This document shows positions 34,655 through 46,252 of a DNA stretch of 64,000 nt, in pieces (position 1 is the first letter of the stretch; each line of letters starts with the position of its first letter). This DNA is from Bretschneidera sinensis (lineage: Eukaryota > Streptophyta > Magnoliopsida > Brassicales > Akaniaceae), in assembly GCA_023935145.1 (NCBI GenBank), contig CM043705.1, positions 20,630,001 to 20,694,000 on the forward strand, in the 5' to 3' direction. The notes below the pieces were generated by a model that ran no database searches, was not told where the DNA came from, and saw only the letters and a list, made by a program, of their open reading frames with translations. The position numbers were made by a program, and so were the translations under genes.

Positions 34655-35043
34655 ATCTAATCTAGTTTGCTTGACTCTTCTTCGATCTTGAGTCTCTTAA
34701 CCTACATAACAAATTACAAAAGTTACATAGCATTATAATAATATATGATAATGAGGCCAATGATTCCATATATATGTGACCATCTATAATAATATTTTTA
34801 TTCATACTTACTTGACCCTGTCTTACGTGTTTGCTTGTTTGATGATCCACAGGCAAAAAAACCACATTCTATTGTAGGAGCGGGTGTCTGAGTCTCCTCT
34901 CTTTGCAAAGGTTCAATTGGCACAGTCCTAATGGCATCAAAATCAAATAATTGTTCTTCTTCAAGCCAAGAAGGATCACTAGGGAGAAGAGATGTGTCTT
35001 GCTCTGCTATCCACTCATCATCAGAGTCAATCTCCTCCACCAA
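34655..35043 (-). pseudogene. hAT transposase C-terminal exons with a small intron
   Basis: The acidic C-terminal region reads EEIDSDDEWIAEQDTSLLP, then LFDFDAIRTVPIEPLQREE. A probable 110-bp intron lies at 34702-34811: the donor on the minus strand is AA/GTAAGT and the acceptor TTGTTATGTAG/G. The last exon then encodes a short basic/acidic tail ending near 34660. Acidic tails like this follow the dimerisation domain in plant BED-DUF659-hAT proteins. Confidence 0.65.
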
Positions 35044-35239
35044 TATAGGATCAATTTTATTTGCCTCATTATGATACTTCTTTCTCTCAATGTAGTGTTG
35101 TACTTAACATAAACCAAAGCATTCAATCTTTTGTGTTCAAGTTTTTTCCTTTTTTTCATGTGGATCTACAAGATCAATTTTTTATCAACATATATGTTTC
35201 AATTTTACAAGATGAGATGTATTAAATTGAGAAAGTGAA

Positions 35240-35395
35240 ATAAATTTTATCGATTCAAATATGCTCCAATTTCTCTCACCCTAAAACACCCCAAGTGAGA
35301 CTAAGGACTTGAATAGCAAACTTTGTCAACTCAGGTGTGTCACTTCCAAAGTGCATCCACCAATCAACTACACAATTAAACTAATTCTATAAGAA
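35240..35395 (-). pseudogene. hAT dimerisation domain remnant
   Basis: On the minus strand WWMHFGSDTPELTKFAIQVL, then SLTWGVLG and, after a stop, EKLEHI match the start of the hAT C-terminal dimerisation domain (W-W-x-x-F-G at the start, then L-x-x-x-A-x-x-x-L). The domain mediates transposase oligomerisation. Stops break it. Confidence 0.75.
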
Positions 35396-35599
35396 CCATA
35401 CTAGGCAATGATAAATGACAATACTGACTAGCACATTGATTGATAGTTTGATACTGTAAGTCTGTAATAAGATGTTTTAGTCACTAAATTTAAAGCATTA
35501 TGGATCTTCTGGTCTTAAATCTTAAATATTTTTAAAAAAATTATTTAACGAGCAAACGGAGGATAAGCAAGTATTAATATTACGTGTCTTAAATACTAC

Positions 35600-35880
35600 A
35601 TGGAGAAAGCCAATTTTTTATATCAATTGCAATTTTGGTTCCAAAGTCTCCACATGCATAGTCATATAGGTCCAATTGAATATCAACTGAAACACGATCT
35701 TCATAACTCATCATCCTTTGCATGCATTCAAGTAATCCCTTCCGCAATATCTGCTCAAATTTGAGAAACTTCTCTGTATAACATAACTGAGGATTTAAGT
35801 AAGACCCAGCAGCATGTAAAGGTCGATGAAGTTGTGGATTCCATCTATCATCTTCAATATTGGTCCATACTTTTGTTCAT
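35600..35880 (-). pseudogene. hAT transposase middle region
   Basis: Minus strand reads NIEDDRWNPQLHRPLHAAGS, YLNPQLCYTEKFLKFEQILR, ECMQRMMSYEDRVSVDIQLD. The R-W-(N/D)-x-Q-L-H-R-P-L-H-A-A-x-x-x-L-N-P pattern is characteristic of DUF659-type hAT transposases. It lies between DUF659 (right) and the dimerisation domain (left), as expected. Confidence 0.78.
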
Positions 35881-36205
35881 TTCCTCCACAATTATAAGAA
35901 ATTTTTTATTTTGCAGTATCCATCAAATTATAAATAAATCACATTAGAGGCCTTTACTCTGAATCATCCTCTTTCAAAACAAAAACAAGAGGAATAACAC
36001 TTTTGATACAAAAAGCAACATTACACCAAAAATTCGGGTAAAAAAATATGCTTGTGTGAGCTTTTGTACCCTTATTTATCTTGAAATATCTACTAAAAGA
36101 AAATGTATCTGAAGAAAACATAACTGTAAGAGCTTGTTTTTGCTTATAAACACTTTGAAGTATGAGATAAAAATGGTAAAGCGTGTTACTGCTAGGTGAA
36201 GAAGC

Positions 36206-36712
36206 TCATGATCTTTTTTTATGTTTCCTCATTAAGGAAAGCACCCACGCATATCCATATATGAACTTCACAACTTGTTTAGATTTTTCAATTGTCTCAG
36301 CATGAACCTTCAACTTTGCAATGCTCTCTAGCATGAGATCAATACAATGTGTAGCATATAGAGTCCACAATAATCTAGTTTTTTTCTCCATAAGTTGTTT
36401 CCTGACATTCATAAAATTTGAACCATTATCAGTGACAACTTGAACAACATGCTCTTCTCCAATTTCCTCAACCACCTTATCAAGATACTTAAACATCAAC
36501 TCACCTATTTTAATAGTGTCACATGCATCAACTGATTTCAAGAACCATGTACTAATAGGACTATTATCCAGAAAGTTGATCAAAACCCTTGACTTATTAT
36601 TTGTCCAACCATCAGCCATTATAGTGCATCCATATTGTTTCCATGCCTTCTTGTCCTCCTCCATCATTTTGTCTATGTCAGCAACCTCTTCTTTAAGAAT
36701 CGATGTCCGCAT
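36206..36712 (-). pseudogene. hAT transposase DUF659 domain
   Basis: A 168-residue open stretch: WKQYGCTIMADGWTNNKSRV, LINFLDNSPISTWFLKSVDA, VVQVVTDNGSNFMNVRKQLM, LLWTLYATHCIDLMLESIAK. The C-T-I-M-x-D-G-W-T start and V-T-D-N-x-x-N motif define DUF659, part of the RNase H-like catalytic fold of plant hAT transposases; D of DGW and D of TDN are catalytic-position acids in the family. It ends in a stop shortly after MRKHKKRS. Confidence 0.88.
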
Positions 36713-36869
36713 CTCATGTATAGAAGGAGGTTTACAACCATGCTCGAAACTGGAAATAGTCTCAACTACACTAAGTCAATAGGGGTTATTCATCAAACTA
36801 AAAGAAAGTGCTCAATTGTATATCAGGCGTCCAATTTTTCTACACACATTTCTTTCTTTCTTCTTGCTT

Positions 36870-37345
36870 TCATTTGGAATTCAAAATTGTTTGTCGGGCT
36901 TGTGAAGAAGTGAAATTATCTATTGGCCCTCTAGGTGTAGGACATGGTTGAGTAGAAGGGCCACTGCCACTTCCATTTGAGATCCCATAGTCTCCAAGTG
37001 ATGGGGAAGATAAACTCTCACTTCTTCCTCTAAGACCCATTCTAATCTCTTCAAGCATCTCATCATTTTTACTTTTGGTTTATTTGAAAATAGCTAACAT
37101 TGCTATAATTTCTTCTTTGATATTTTCAAGAGCCTTCAGATAAGGTTTCATACCAAAATGGGTGCCTGCTAAATGTTGCTTTAATAAGTTTATAGTCATA
37201 GAACAATGCTGATCATAAAATCAACAGTAGAAGTATTTTTCTCCAGGAATTTCTTTCGCATAATTTCATGCAAGATCTTTCTTTAAGCCATGACTATTTT
37301 CAGGTTCACCTATACTTCCTAATTTAATTATATTTACAACGTCAA
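36870..37345 (-). pseudogene. hAT transposase N-terminus with degenerate BED zinc finger
   Basis: Minus strand reads GEKYFYC, a stop, FYDQHCSMTINLLKQHLAGTH, then KPYLKALENIKEEIIAMLA. The spacing of C, C, H and H around L-K-Q-H-L-A-G-T-H is that of a BED finger, one Cys being Tyr. The following MLEEIRMGLRGRSE and the Ser/Gly/Pro-rich linker lead to DUF659. The finger would bind the transposon ends. Stops show decay. Confidence 0.7.
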
Positions 37346-37525
37346 TAAGAAGAAGAGAAAATAAATATTAATTAAAAACTAGAGCAAAGAAACTACTAAC
37401 ATTAATGCAACTAAAATAGAGCAAAGCAAGCCATAACAAAATTTTACATTATAAAATAAAATTAGAAAGTTAAACATGTCCCAACTCCTATTTAAGAAAT
37501 TAAATCATCCAATCTAGAAAGTTAG

Positions 37526-39727
37526 TGTAATATTCGTATTCGTAAAATAAGGGTAAAGAAGTAATTTAATAATTATGACATGAAATTAAAATAATATATA
37601 TTATGCACGCAAAGGATTTAATATTGAATAAAATAATTCTTTTGAAAAAAAATAAAATGGACGCGTCTAGTCTTGGAGAAAAAGAAAAAGAAAAAGAAAA
37701 AGAAAAAAAAGATTTTTTTTTCCCTTTTTTCAAAAAAAAAAAAAAAAACGTTGCAGCAAGTGTTGCCACATGCTGCCAAGTGAAAATTACAGGTTTGCAT
37801 GTAAGACACATGCATTTTTCGTGGCAGCATGAGAAGTTGGGGGGGGGGGGGGGGAGCTGCTGAGTTTGCTTGTTTGTTTTTTTATTTTTATTTTATATAA
37901 ATAGTTTAGTTTTTTTTTTATTTATTTATTACCAAATCTTGTTTGGTTTCTTCATTTTACAATTCAAACTAATCATTTTCTCTAAATATTTGGGGACCGA
38001 AAGAAGGGTTGAAAAAGCAAAATTTTGAAGGGGTTTACGGGAGAATTTTATAGAGAACTACGAGGAGTTCAAAAAAAAATAGAAGATAATAATGTGAAGT
38101 TTATTTTTGAAAGTTAGCATACATGAAATTTTTTGGAATTCAAAGTGAGAATTTTCAAAGGGTATGAATTATGGAAGAATTGAAGAAAAAAATTTGAAAT
38201 TTTAATATAAATATTATGTCAAGTGTTGACAATCAGCAACTAGGGGAAATTACTGAGAAGAGCAGGAAAGACAAGGAGGTGATTCACGGGTAGCCCTAAG
38301 TGCTACGTGGTGAGTTAGATTTGTTTTAAGTAATCAAGATAAATATGAAATGTCTAGTAATAATATTAGAATAAATTATTAACTTATGCTTTGATGATTG
38401 ATGAAAATTTGTTGATAGGTGAGATAGGAATAGTGGATGCGTAGAGAATTATTTTATGAGAAATAATATTTTTGGAATAATGAGTTGATTTAATAATAAA
38501 AGCAATAAGTGAAATTCTTGATGAGCTATGGTTGATGTTTTGATACGATTTATGAGGAGATGAAATTTAGTGGATCTTGACAAGCTATGATTGATGGTTT
38601 GATGTGATTTATGTGGAGAGGAATTTAGTGAAATTTTTCAAATAATAATTTGAGAATAATCAGGATAGCTAATTTAAATATTTGAATTCATGTTTGTTTT
38701 TATGTTATTGTTCATATGCATATTTCATATCATTGTTCATATGCATATGCATGAAATAAAAGAACCGGGAGGGGACCAGTCTAATTGAAAAACTGTGATA
38801 GTCGGTATATGCTGGAAATAAAGGAAAACCATGACAGCTGGCATATGCTGGAAATAAATGAAAACCGTGACAACCGGTATATGTTGGAAATAAATACCGT
38901 GACAGCTGGTATATACTGAAAATAAAAGAACCAAGAGGGGGCTGGTTTAAGATAAAAACATGTCAACATGTGGGAAGACATTCCCTAATAATAATTCATG
39001 CATTGCGTCTGTTTTAAATATTGATTGTATTACTAAAATGTTGAAGTGTTGTTTGTTATTGTATATTTATTTATAGATGAATAAGTCTCACAGAGAGATA
39101 GTTATGGTGAGAAAGAAACATAGAAATATGATATGATAAGAACCATCTAAACGATAGACTTTATGCTGTGAACCTCATTACGAGGGTAATTATGAGATAA
39201 TTGATGATCTTAAGGTGAACCAATAAATAAGAATAAGAGATTGATAGAGAATGAGACTTATGATATGTGTAGTGATAGTAGAATGCTATTATCAAGTTGT
39301 ATGAGATATAAATGATTAAATATTGAAAGACCATTTATACAAATTGAATACTTCTAGTAAATTTAATTCACTGAGATTGTGAAGCTCACCCCTCATTGTG
39401 CAATGATTTCAGGTAGTAGGCATGACAAGTAGTTTGGTGAGTTGAGGTTTAGACGAAATCATTATTTGTAAGTCATGTATGTGTCCTCATCCTCACTAAT
39501 GAGAAAATAAAACAAAAAAAATTTATTTGTAAATATTCATGCATATTACGTTGTATAAAATGTTTAAGTCAATATCATAATGATGTATCTCCCCTGTTGA
39601 GGGTTGATGATTGATGTAAAAATTTCTGTTAGTATTATTTTTATTGTTGCATATATGTGTCGTGCTGAAATTTTCAAAATGTGACAACACCATCTCGGGG
39701 GTAGCCAACCCGGAATGGGTTGTTACA
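37526..39727 (+). repeat. solo LTR of family G1 (2202 bp)
   Basis: Sense orientation is plus: starts TGTAATATTCG and ends GGGTTGTTACA. Flanked by perfect GTTAG duplications (37521-37525 and 39728-39732), so it is a solo LTR left by recombination between the two LTRs of a full element. It holds a (GAAAAA)n stretch (about 37677-37712), a run of 16 G (37839-37854) and four roughly 35-45 bp tandem units (38790-38940) equivalent to the minisatellite of other copies. Confidence 0.93.
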
Positions 39728-39732
39728 GTTAG

Positions 39733-41322
39733 TAACTTAGTATATATAAATTAATGTGGTACCTCGACCATCTGAAATCATGAGGTTTGCTAATTAAAAG
39801 ATAATGCATTGTATGTTGTATACTTGTATCCAACATGGTAGTCTAGCAAAAATTGATTGCATATTGTACACTTGTACATAATAAGAAGAATCCATAAATG
39901 TCTTAAAATTTTCTACTTATTACATGTTTAATTGTTTATCGTTGAAAGCTTAGTAATGGAACTATTGAAGTAAGTTATAACTCATAAATATCTCTAATTA
40001 GTTACTAAAAGAATATCCGCATTAGTTACTGAATTTCAGAGTAATAATAAAAGTAGTTGGTTTCAAGTTTCAAGTTTCAACAACATAACATGCGTCTTTT
40101 AAAAAACAACTTTAGGAAACTGGACACAAGTCACACAACCACAAATGATTCAGATCCTAATCATGTATCTTGAAATTTTTCTAGAGCCAAACAAAGAATC
40201 AACATAAATAAGGACATATCTATCATGTACAGTAAGGAATCAACATAAATAATGATATATCTATCTTGGATAATGAGGGTTTTAGGAAATAGGAAACTAA
40301 TAGTACATTTTTTGGTAAGTTAAGAAAAAAACTACTGGAAAAAAGGAAACTAGTAGTGCATTTTTTTTTTGGTAAGTTAAGACTTAAGAAAAAAAACCAC
40401 TGGGAAAAAGGAAACTAGTGGTGAATATTTTTTTTGGTAAAGTTAAGAAACAAAATAACTATTGTAGTTGAGGACTTGAGGTAGTATGTTTAATCACCTC
40501 CGAGAACTCATGGTTTGAAATATCATCAATTAGAGTTTGAGACCTTTTTTTTATCTAAATTTAATATTTCAAGCATGAAATCAATGGTTCTTGAGTCAAT
40601 TTTGTTATGAACTCATAATTCATAAACATTAAACACTACCCTCTATTTATTTTTTTACCCATTACATGTCAAAGACAAAGTCACAAAGCTATTCAAAAGA
40701 GAGCCAAAGTTCCAATCTACTGTGAAATCATACAAAAATAGCATACTTTCTTACTATTAAATCTTTAAGGATGAGTAGAAATCCAAATTTCCAAGTTCCC
40801 AATAAATGACCATGCTTGAGAGATTAAGTTTGAGAGAACATAAGAGTTAAGAATCACTAGAGAAACTAAAAATAAAGATATGTGGGAAGTAGAAAGTTAG
40901 AAACTAAAAATTTCAATGACTTAGCTAGTAGTAACTGTGTTGTGAAAAAGTTAAGAAACTACAAAAATCCCAACACCATTCAAGAAGCCAAGCCCAATAC
41001 CACGCGTGAGAGAGACTAATTCTGAGAGAGTGTAAGATTAGGGACAAGTGAGAGAGAGACGAAGACTGCAGAGGCTTACAAATTCCAATTTTGGTTTTAG
41101 CTGTTTAGGTCTTATTATCTTAGGAATCATCGAATGGCTTTAGGGAAGAAGAACACCCTAAATTGGTAAGTGATAGTCGATACGGCGTAGTTTTAGTAAA
41201 TAAGACTGATTTAATTTAACGAAAAACAACATTGTTTTGAGTTTTCTGATTAAAAAAAAAATAATGTGGCATAAAAAGTGCACGCCTTTAGTCTAGGCAT
41301 ATGCCTAGACCCAAAAATACGC
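39733..41322. other. hAT 5' non-coding region with a triplicated segment
   Basis: No domain recognised. A segment starting GGAAACTA(A/G)TAGT is present three times at 40292, 40345 and 40410 (units of 53-65 bp with T-tracts of different length). Purine-rich sequence with repeated GAGAGAG lies at 41010-41070. Confidence 0.55.
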
Positions 41323-41327
41323 ACACC

Positions 41328-42601
41328 TGATAAGTGCTTAAATAGTCATATTTAAGCCCCTTAATTTACCCTTTTTAGGCTCTTTGATTATCTATTTTAG
41401 TAAATTTTACTTCATTTTCGTGTTTTTCATAGGTCTTTGAAGAAAAGAAGACATTTTGGAGCTCTAAGGAACTAAAAGTGAAGATCTACAAACCAGCAAG
41501 GTGTGCTCGAACGCAGCTCTCTTGTGATCGAGCACACAGGCACTTGAGCACACACTTAGAAGGCTCGAACGCACACATACACTCGAGCGCACACCCATAC
41601 GATCGAGCGCACACGCACTAGAGGCGGCAGAGCCAGATTTGGAAAGAAGTCTCCGGACCTTAAATTGGAAATTAGAGTTTCAGGGCACCCTTAGAGCCCT
41701 ATATATAGTCTTGTAAAACATAGAAAACATACTTTGGATTTAAGCTTGAAGTTGTAAGCTTTGGAGAGGAATTGACGACTCGTCTCCTCAGCATTCTTCG
41801 GGTTTTATTTTTTTGTTCTAGTTTAGTTATGGCTATGATCTTTAGTTTACTTAGCATGTGTAACTAAACCCTAGTAAGGGCTTGATTGAAGCCCCAGTTA
41901 TGTTTAACCAATAATTCAATATTGGTGCCTTTGCAATATTTATGCTGTGATTCCTAACTTGATTAATGCCTGTTTATATTTAAATTCCTTATATGTGTGT
42001 GTCTGATCAATGTATGCATGTGATATGGATTAGTTAGTTGAATCAATTTGGATGACCGAGTCCTAGGTTCAACAATAGTAACAAAAGATATCCACACCGG
42101 ATCTTGGGTTAATCAACATGGGAAACCGGGAGTGGATCAAGCCCTAGGTCCCGTGTGGTTGTCGATTTCCACAGATCCTATGCTCTCCTAAGGAACAACT
42201 CAGTATACACCATGCTGAATCCTATAATAGAGAAATGAGTTAGAGTATACACCATGCCTAACTCGTTGCTTAAGGAAATCAATAGCTTAAGGAGTGGACC
42301 AAGCCCTTAGGTTGACAACCATTAGGTATTCATAGCATGAATAGAGCATTGGCCTATTGTTTTGTTGGGGTAGCATGATTAGTGGTGGATATTAAGTCCC
42401 TATGCCTTTATCATTATTATCTAAACCCAATATTTACTTCTACCTATTCTTACTTTGCGAAATTAATTCTAAATCGAAATTCACCAATCCCTGTGGAAAT
42501 GATCTCGCACTTGCACACTATACTACTGTAGACCTTGTGCAATTGCAAGTAAAACAAGTTCGATTATTTACTTATTTATTTAGGTAGATAAACGCTCAAC
42601 A
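41328..42601 (+). repeat. solo LTR, Tat/Athila-like gypsy (1274 bp)
   Basis: Starts TGATAAGTGCTTAAATAG and ends AAACGCTCAACA, flanked by ACACC (41323-41327) and ACGCC (42602-42606), a target duplication with one change. The 3' third (CCCTGTGGAAATGATCTC, followed by an ACTACTGTAGACC-like stretch) resembles U5 ends of Athila/Tat LTRs. A TATA box (TATATATAG, 41700-41708) gives plus orientation. GC-rich repeats of CTCGA(A/G)CGCACACA type fill 41510-41625, just upstream of it. No internal region remains. Confidence 0.82.
41700..41708 (+). promoter_or_regulatory. TATA box of the solo Athila/Tat-like LTR
   Basis: CTATATATAG, about 75 bp downstream of the CTCGAGCGCACAC repeat array. Confidence 0.6.
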
Positions 42602-43023
42602 ACGCCCAGCAGAGGAAACGCCTAACTTTTCATGCCTCGATGTTTTTTTATGTTGCCTCGCCCCGGGGCGTGCCCCAGACCCGCCTTTTAAAACACTATA
42701 TATTACTAATTTAATTATTAAATAATCAATAAAATTAAGCCACAATTAACCTCCAAACTATAATATCTGATTCAACTCGAACAAGACATATCAAATTTTC
42801 AAAAAATAAAATCACATACACGAGTATCAATATATATATTTTCTGTATGTATATGTAACTACCTAGTTTTTTTAAAAATGTAATTAAAAAGTAGACCAAA
42901 ACCATCTTGCAATAGAATCTAAACCAAACATCCCCCCTCCTCATTATTATTTCATAAAGAAAACCAAAAAAAAAGGAAAATTAAAATTAGAACCTCAAAA
43001 AATATGCTCATATTTCTTCTTAA

Positions 43024-43330
43024 ATGGCAACCAGTAAGAGCTACTATGGCATGCAAAGCTACAGGTTCCTTTCAAGTGACTCGTACTAACTCGCCCGATT
43101 TCCAAAAACCCGTATCAAGCTCCCGACTCGGGAAGAAATCGTCTAGAAAGCAAGCTGATTTCGTGGTGTACCGGGTCGGAGGCACCTCGTCGTCGCTACC
43201 GGTCGACATACTAGATTGGTCAAAGATCCTGAGGGAAAAGTATCATGAGAATCGAAGGAAAGACGAGAGGGATGACTACGATGATGTGGAACTTGGGGGT
43301 GTATGGGTGAGGTTGGTCGTTGACTTGTGA
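43024..43330 (+). pseudogene. S40/DUF584-like senescence-regulator gene fragment
   Basis: An ATG at 43024 opens MATSKSYYGMQSYRFL, which looks like the conserved N-terminus of the plant S40/DUF584 family. After a frame change the sequence continues SPDFQKPVSSSRLGKK, then SLPVDILDWSKILREKYHEN, the family's central block, and breaks off after GVWV where the family's P-P-H-E motif is expected. The acidic region between the N-terminus and the first block is missing. Known family members act in leaf senescence in the nucleus; this copy has lost its middle and C-terminus and is a pseudogene. GC content and codon use are higher than in the surroundings, fitting a former host gene. No target duplication or poly-A was seen to tell retroposition from capture. 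Confidence 0.72.
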
Positions 43331-44807
43331 GGCAGTTAGAGTGGTGGTGGTGGAGACAACAGTTGGCATAGGAGGGAGGGGGAAGAGTCCGGTGTTGTGG
43401 TTAGTGGGTTTGGAGAAGAAAGGGTATTTTGTGTGATTTTGATAATTTGATAGGGGTATTTTTGTCCAAACAACCCTCTGAATGGTATTTAGACACAATT
43501 TTGAGTTTGGTTCAGTTAGACCCTTTAAGAGGTATTCAGATGTGAGAAGCAAACAAACTTAATAGCACCATATCTGATCGATTCATATGTGATGCCATTA
43601 AGAGTTCCATTAAGTGCAAACAAGCCCTTACTTGACCCAAGTAGATTGGGTTTTGGTGTTAGGCCTCACATGCAATAAGCAGTTTTAGTCTCACAGGTTT
43701 TGGTTTTATATTTTATTTTCTAATTTTTTTTTTACAAAATAAACACCAAATAGATAAACTTACCAAATGTTTTTTTTGTCCTAAAAGGACTATTCAAATG
43801 CTCCTTTATTAAAAAGAAAGTTCCTTTTTCATATATTCTCTTAGAGGAAAAGTTTCATAAAACAAAAGAAAAAAAAGAAAAAAAAAGGTACTAAGAAAAT
43901 AAAAGTCAAACTTCAAATCATATGTTTTAAGAGGCTATTTGCTCTCTAATAAATAATAAAAGAGGTTATGTATTTGATTTCTAAAAAACATATTATCATA
44001 TTAAGAAATTCATTTATCTACTAATTCGGTTTGTTGATTCAATCCCAAGAATCAAAACTGAATTGAATTGAAATAAACTTATATTGGAATTGAGTGATAA
44101 TTAATTTTCTTTCGTTTGGTTATGCACTAAATATTCAATTTCATTCAAATTCTTGAGTTTGGTTGGGCAGATTAACAAGATAGAATCGACATGAAATATA
44201 CTTACATGATCAAAATATCAATGATGTTGAATTTTTTTTTTTATAAAAAATTAATAATTCATTATGTTTTGAGCTTTAGAATTAAATGTAATTTTTAAGA
44301 ATGTAGCTTCATCACAAGTTATTATTTTATTTTATCTTTGTAAATTAACTTGAGCTTAATAACAATATTTATTTTTATGTATAACTATACATCAATTTGT
44401 TTATTTATTGTAAAATTTGACATATTTATTCATATATGGAATCTCAAATACCAAAATTAAAAAAAAATAGTCAAATGTCAAAAATAATAATTTATTCAAA
44501 TATTTGTCTTATGTAAGGACATATTTTTTCAAACAACCCTTGAGACCAATTTAGGGATGTTTGAAATCCACAAATTCTAGAGATTGTGGAGGACTACTTA
44601 TTCCTCATTTTTTCAAGCATCGGGTATTCTCTTGAATTGTTAATTCCTAGTCTTAAAACTAACCAAGCAATTAGGATACATCTGAAAATTAAGTTGGAAT
44701 GAAATTGCCAATTTCCATATACCAAATAACTTGTTAAAGAGTCAGATTAAGATTTGAAATTTTTGTTCTTTTCATAGGTGAGATTTTTGTATTTAATTAT
44801 TCAAGAC
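43331..44807. other. AT-rich intergenic sequence
   Basis: No open frame with a known domain except shadows of the S40-like fragment; simple A/T tracts only. Confidence 0.6.
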
Positions 44808-44835
44808 TTTCTTTTATAAGAAAGCGATATTTCAT

Positions 44836-45470
44836 TGAAACAAAACATAATCCATCTCAACACAAAGCTCAAGAAAATCAGGAACCGAATCAAACCAGTA
44901 TACATCAAATTGAGCCTCAATGGCTCTCTGAGCTAAATTATGCGCCACCCGATATGAATAAAGATAACCTCAGAAAACCAATAGGCCAATTTCTTAATGT
45001 CTTCAACGATGTGACCAGCTTCAGATAGGTTCACCGAATTACAAGCAGTTATCACATTTACAGAATCACTTTCCACCATGATTCTTGTTGCCCCAATTTC
45101 ATTAGCTACCATTATCCCCTTCTGAATTGCCCAGGCTTCAACCATTTCTAATGAGATGAGACAGTGACAAGGCTTGGCACAACCTCTAAGAAATTTACTA
45201 GTTTCGTCTATAACCACCACCCCGATTCCTCAGCTCTTCCCTTTCATTTTCCATGCCCCATCTGTGTTCACCTTCAACCACCCTGGTTATGGCACCGACC
45301 ACATTGAACTTGTCTTGCGCTTACTACTGGGGATATTATCTTGGGTAGCAATAAATTCATTGGGCAACTTTGTTGCCATAAAAACAACCTGGCCTGATGA
45401 TTGGTTTTCTTTCCCTACTCTAACACTATTCATGTTATACCAAATTGCCCAAGCCGTTGTTAGAATTTGA
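44836..45470 (-). pseudogene. LINE RNase H domain
   Basis: MVVIDETSKFLRGCAKPCHC, MVEAWAIQKGIMVANEIGAT and IMVESDSVNVITACN are the plant LINE RNase H (RVT_3) blocks containing the catalytic Glu (EAWA) and Asp (ESDS). After a frame change RVAHNLAQRAIEAQFD gives the C-terminal segment with the last catalytic residue position (H-N-x-x-A), ending at a stop near 44836. Confidence 0.88.
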
Positions 45471-45517
45471 GAGAAGCTGTAGGAGACATCGTTGTTCTTT
45501 GCCAGCGAGTTGAGCCA

Positions 45518-45990
45518 TCATACTATAGTCATTAGAAAGACCTCTTCAAAAACCTCCCCCAAACCTGATACAGTCCAAACCTCTTGTGCCTTGTTACAAC
45601 CAAACAGTGTGTGCCTTAAATCCTCAACCTCTAGACTGCACACGCAACAAAAATCATCAATCTGCACTTTTCTTTTCAGGAGATTTGAGATAGTGAGGAA
45701 GATGTCCAAGCAGACCCTCGAAGCAATTTTTTTTCCTTGTATGAAACTGGTAACAACCGCAACTTCTTCCAATGAGTAAACTCTCTAGGCCCATCATGTG
45801 TATTCGTGATATGATTAACCCCATCTTGAATGATTTTGTATGCACTATTCACACTAAAATATCCATTGGAAGTCTCATACCATATCAATTTGTCTTGGCT
45901 CAGATTACGGGGTAACATAATAGCATAAATCTCATCCAGCAAGCTGCCATCAAACTTCTTTTCCATTGTCTCTGTTCCACCCCCTAACAT
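45518..45990 (-). pseudogene. LINE zinc-binding reverse-transcriptase-associated region (zf-RVT)
   Basis: LIWYETSNGYFSVNSAYKII starts the region, then CLDIFLTISNLLKRKVQIDD and FCCVCSLEVEDLRHTLFGCN (C-x2-C...H-x4-C) show the zf-RVT zinc ligands. The frame changes near 45770. It lies between RT and RNase H as in other plant LINEs. Confidence 0.88.
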
Positions 45991-46252
45991 ATTAGTACAA
46001 TAATGATGAGACCCTCTCGTCCATGTTTACATGGAGGGAGATAATTGTTGCGAGATTAGACCAGCAACTTGGAACCCAACGAATCTGTCCAAACTCGAAT
46101 TGCTCCCCGTTACCAACCCTCCATTTCAAACTTTCGTAAGTTCCACTAGTGCTGTCCAAATGCTACTCCAAGTCATGGAAGGGTTTCCCCCAGATTTCTA
46201 GAACCGAACCGTTGGTGAAGTACTTAGCTTTTAGGAGCAGAGACACAATGAG

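Larger units (their letters stand above)
34040..42705 (-). mobile_element. hAT transposon (BED/DUF659 type), decayed
   Basis: The transposase is on the minus strand from about 37345 (N-terminus) to 34650. The presumed 3' end near 34040 (GGTGTTGGGCGAAACATT followed by GCCTCAACAAGGTGAGGC) and 5' end near 42700 (minus strand AGTGTTTTAAAAGGCGGG, then GC-rich GGGGCACGCCCCGGGGC) share GTGTT and GAGGC blocks. Two solo LTRs (37526-39727, 41328-42601) interrupt the 5' half; without them the element would be about 5.2 kb. The exact ends and an 8-bp target duplication could not be established. Confidence 0.65.

Noticed and set aside
37603..37863. Frames with long Lys/Glu or Phe runs
   Set aside because: Produced by the GAAAAA and poly-A/T tracts of the solo LTR.
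45174..45779. Plus-strand frames over the LINE
   Set aside because: Opposite-strand shadows of RNase H and the zinc-binding region, which have clear family motifs.
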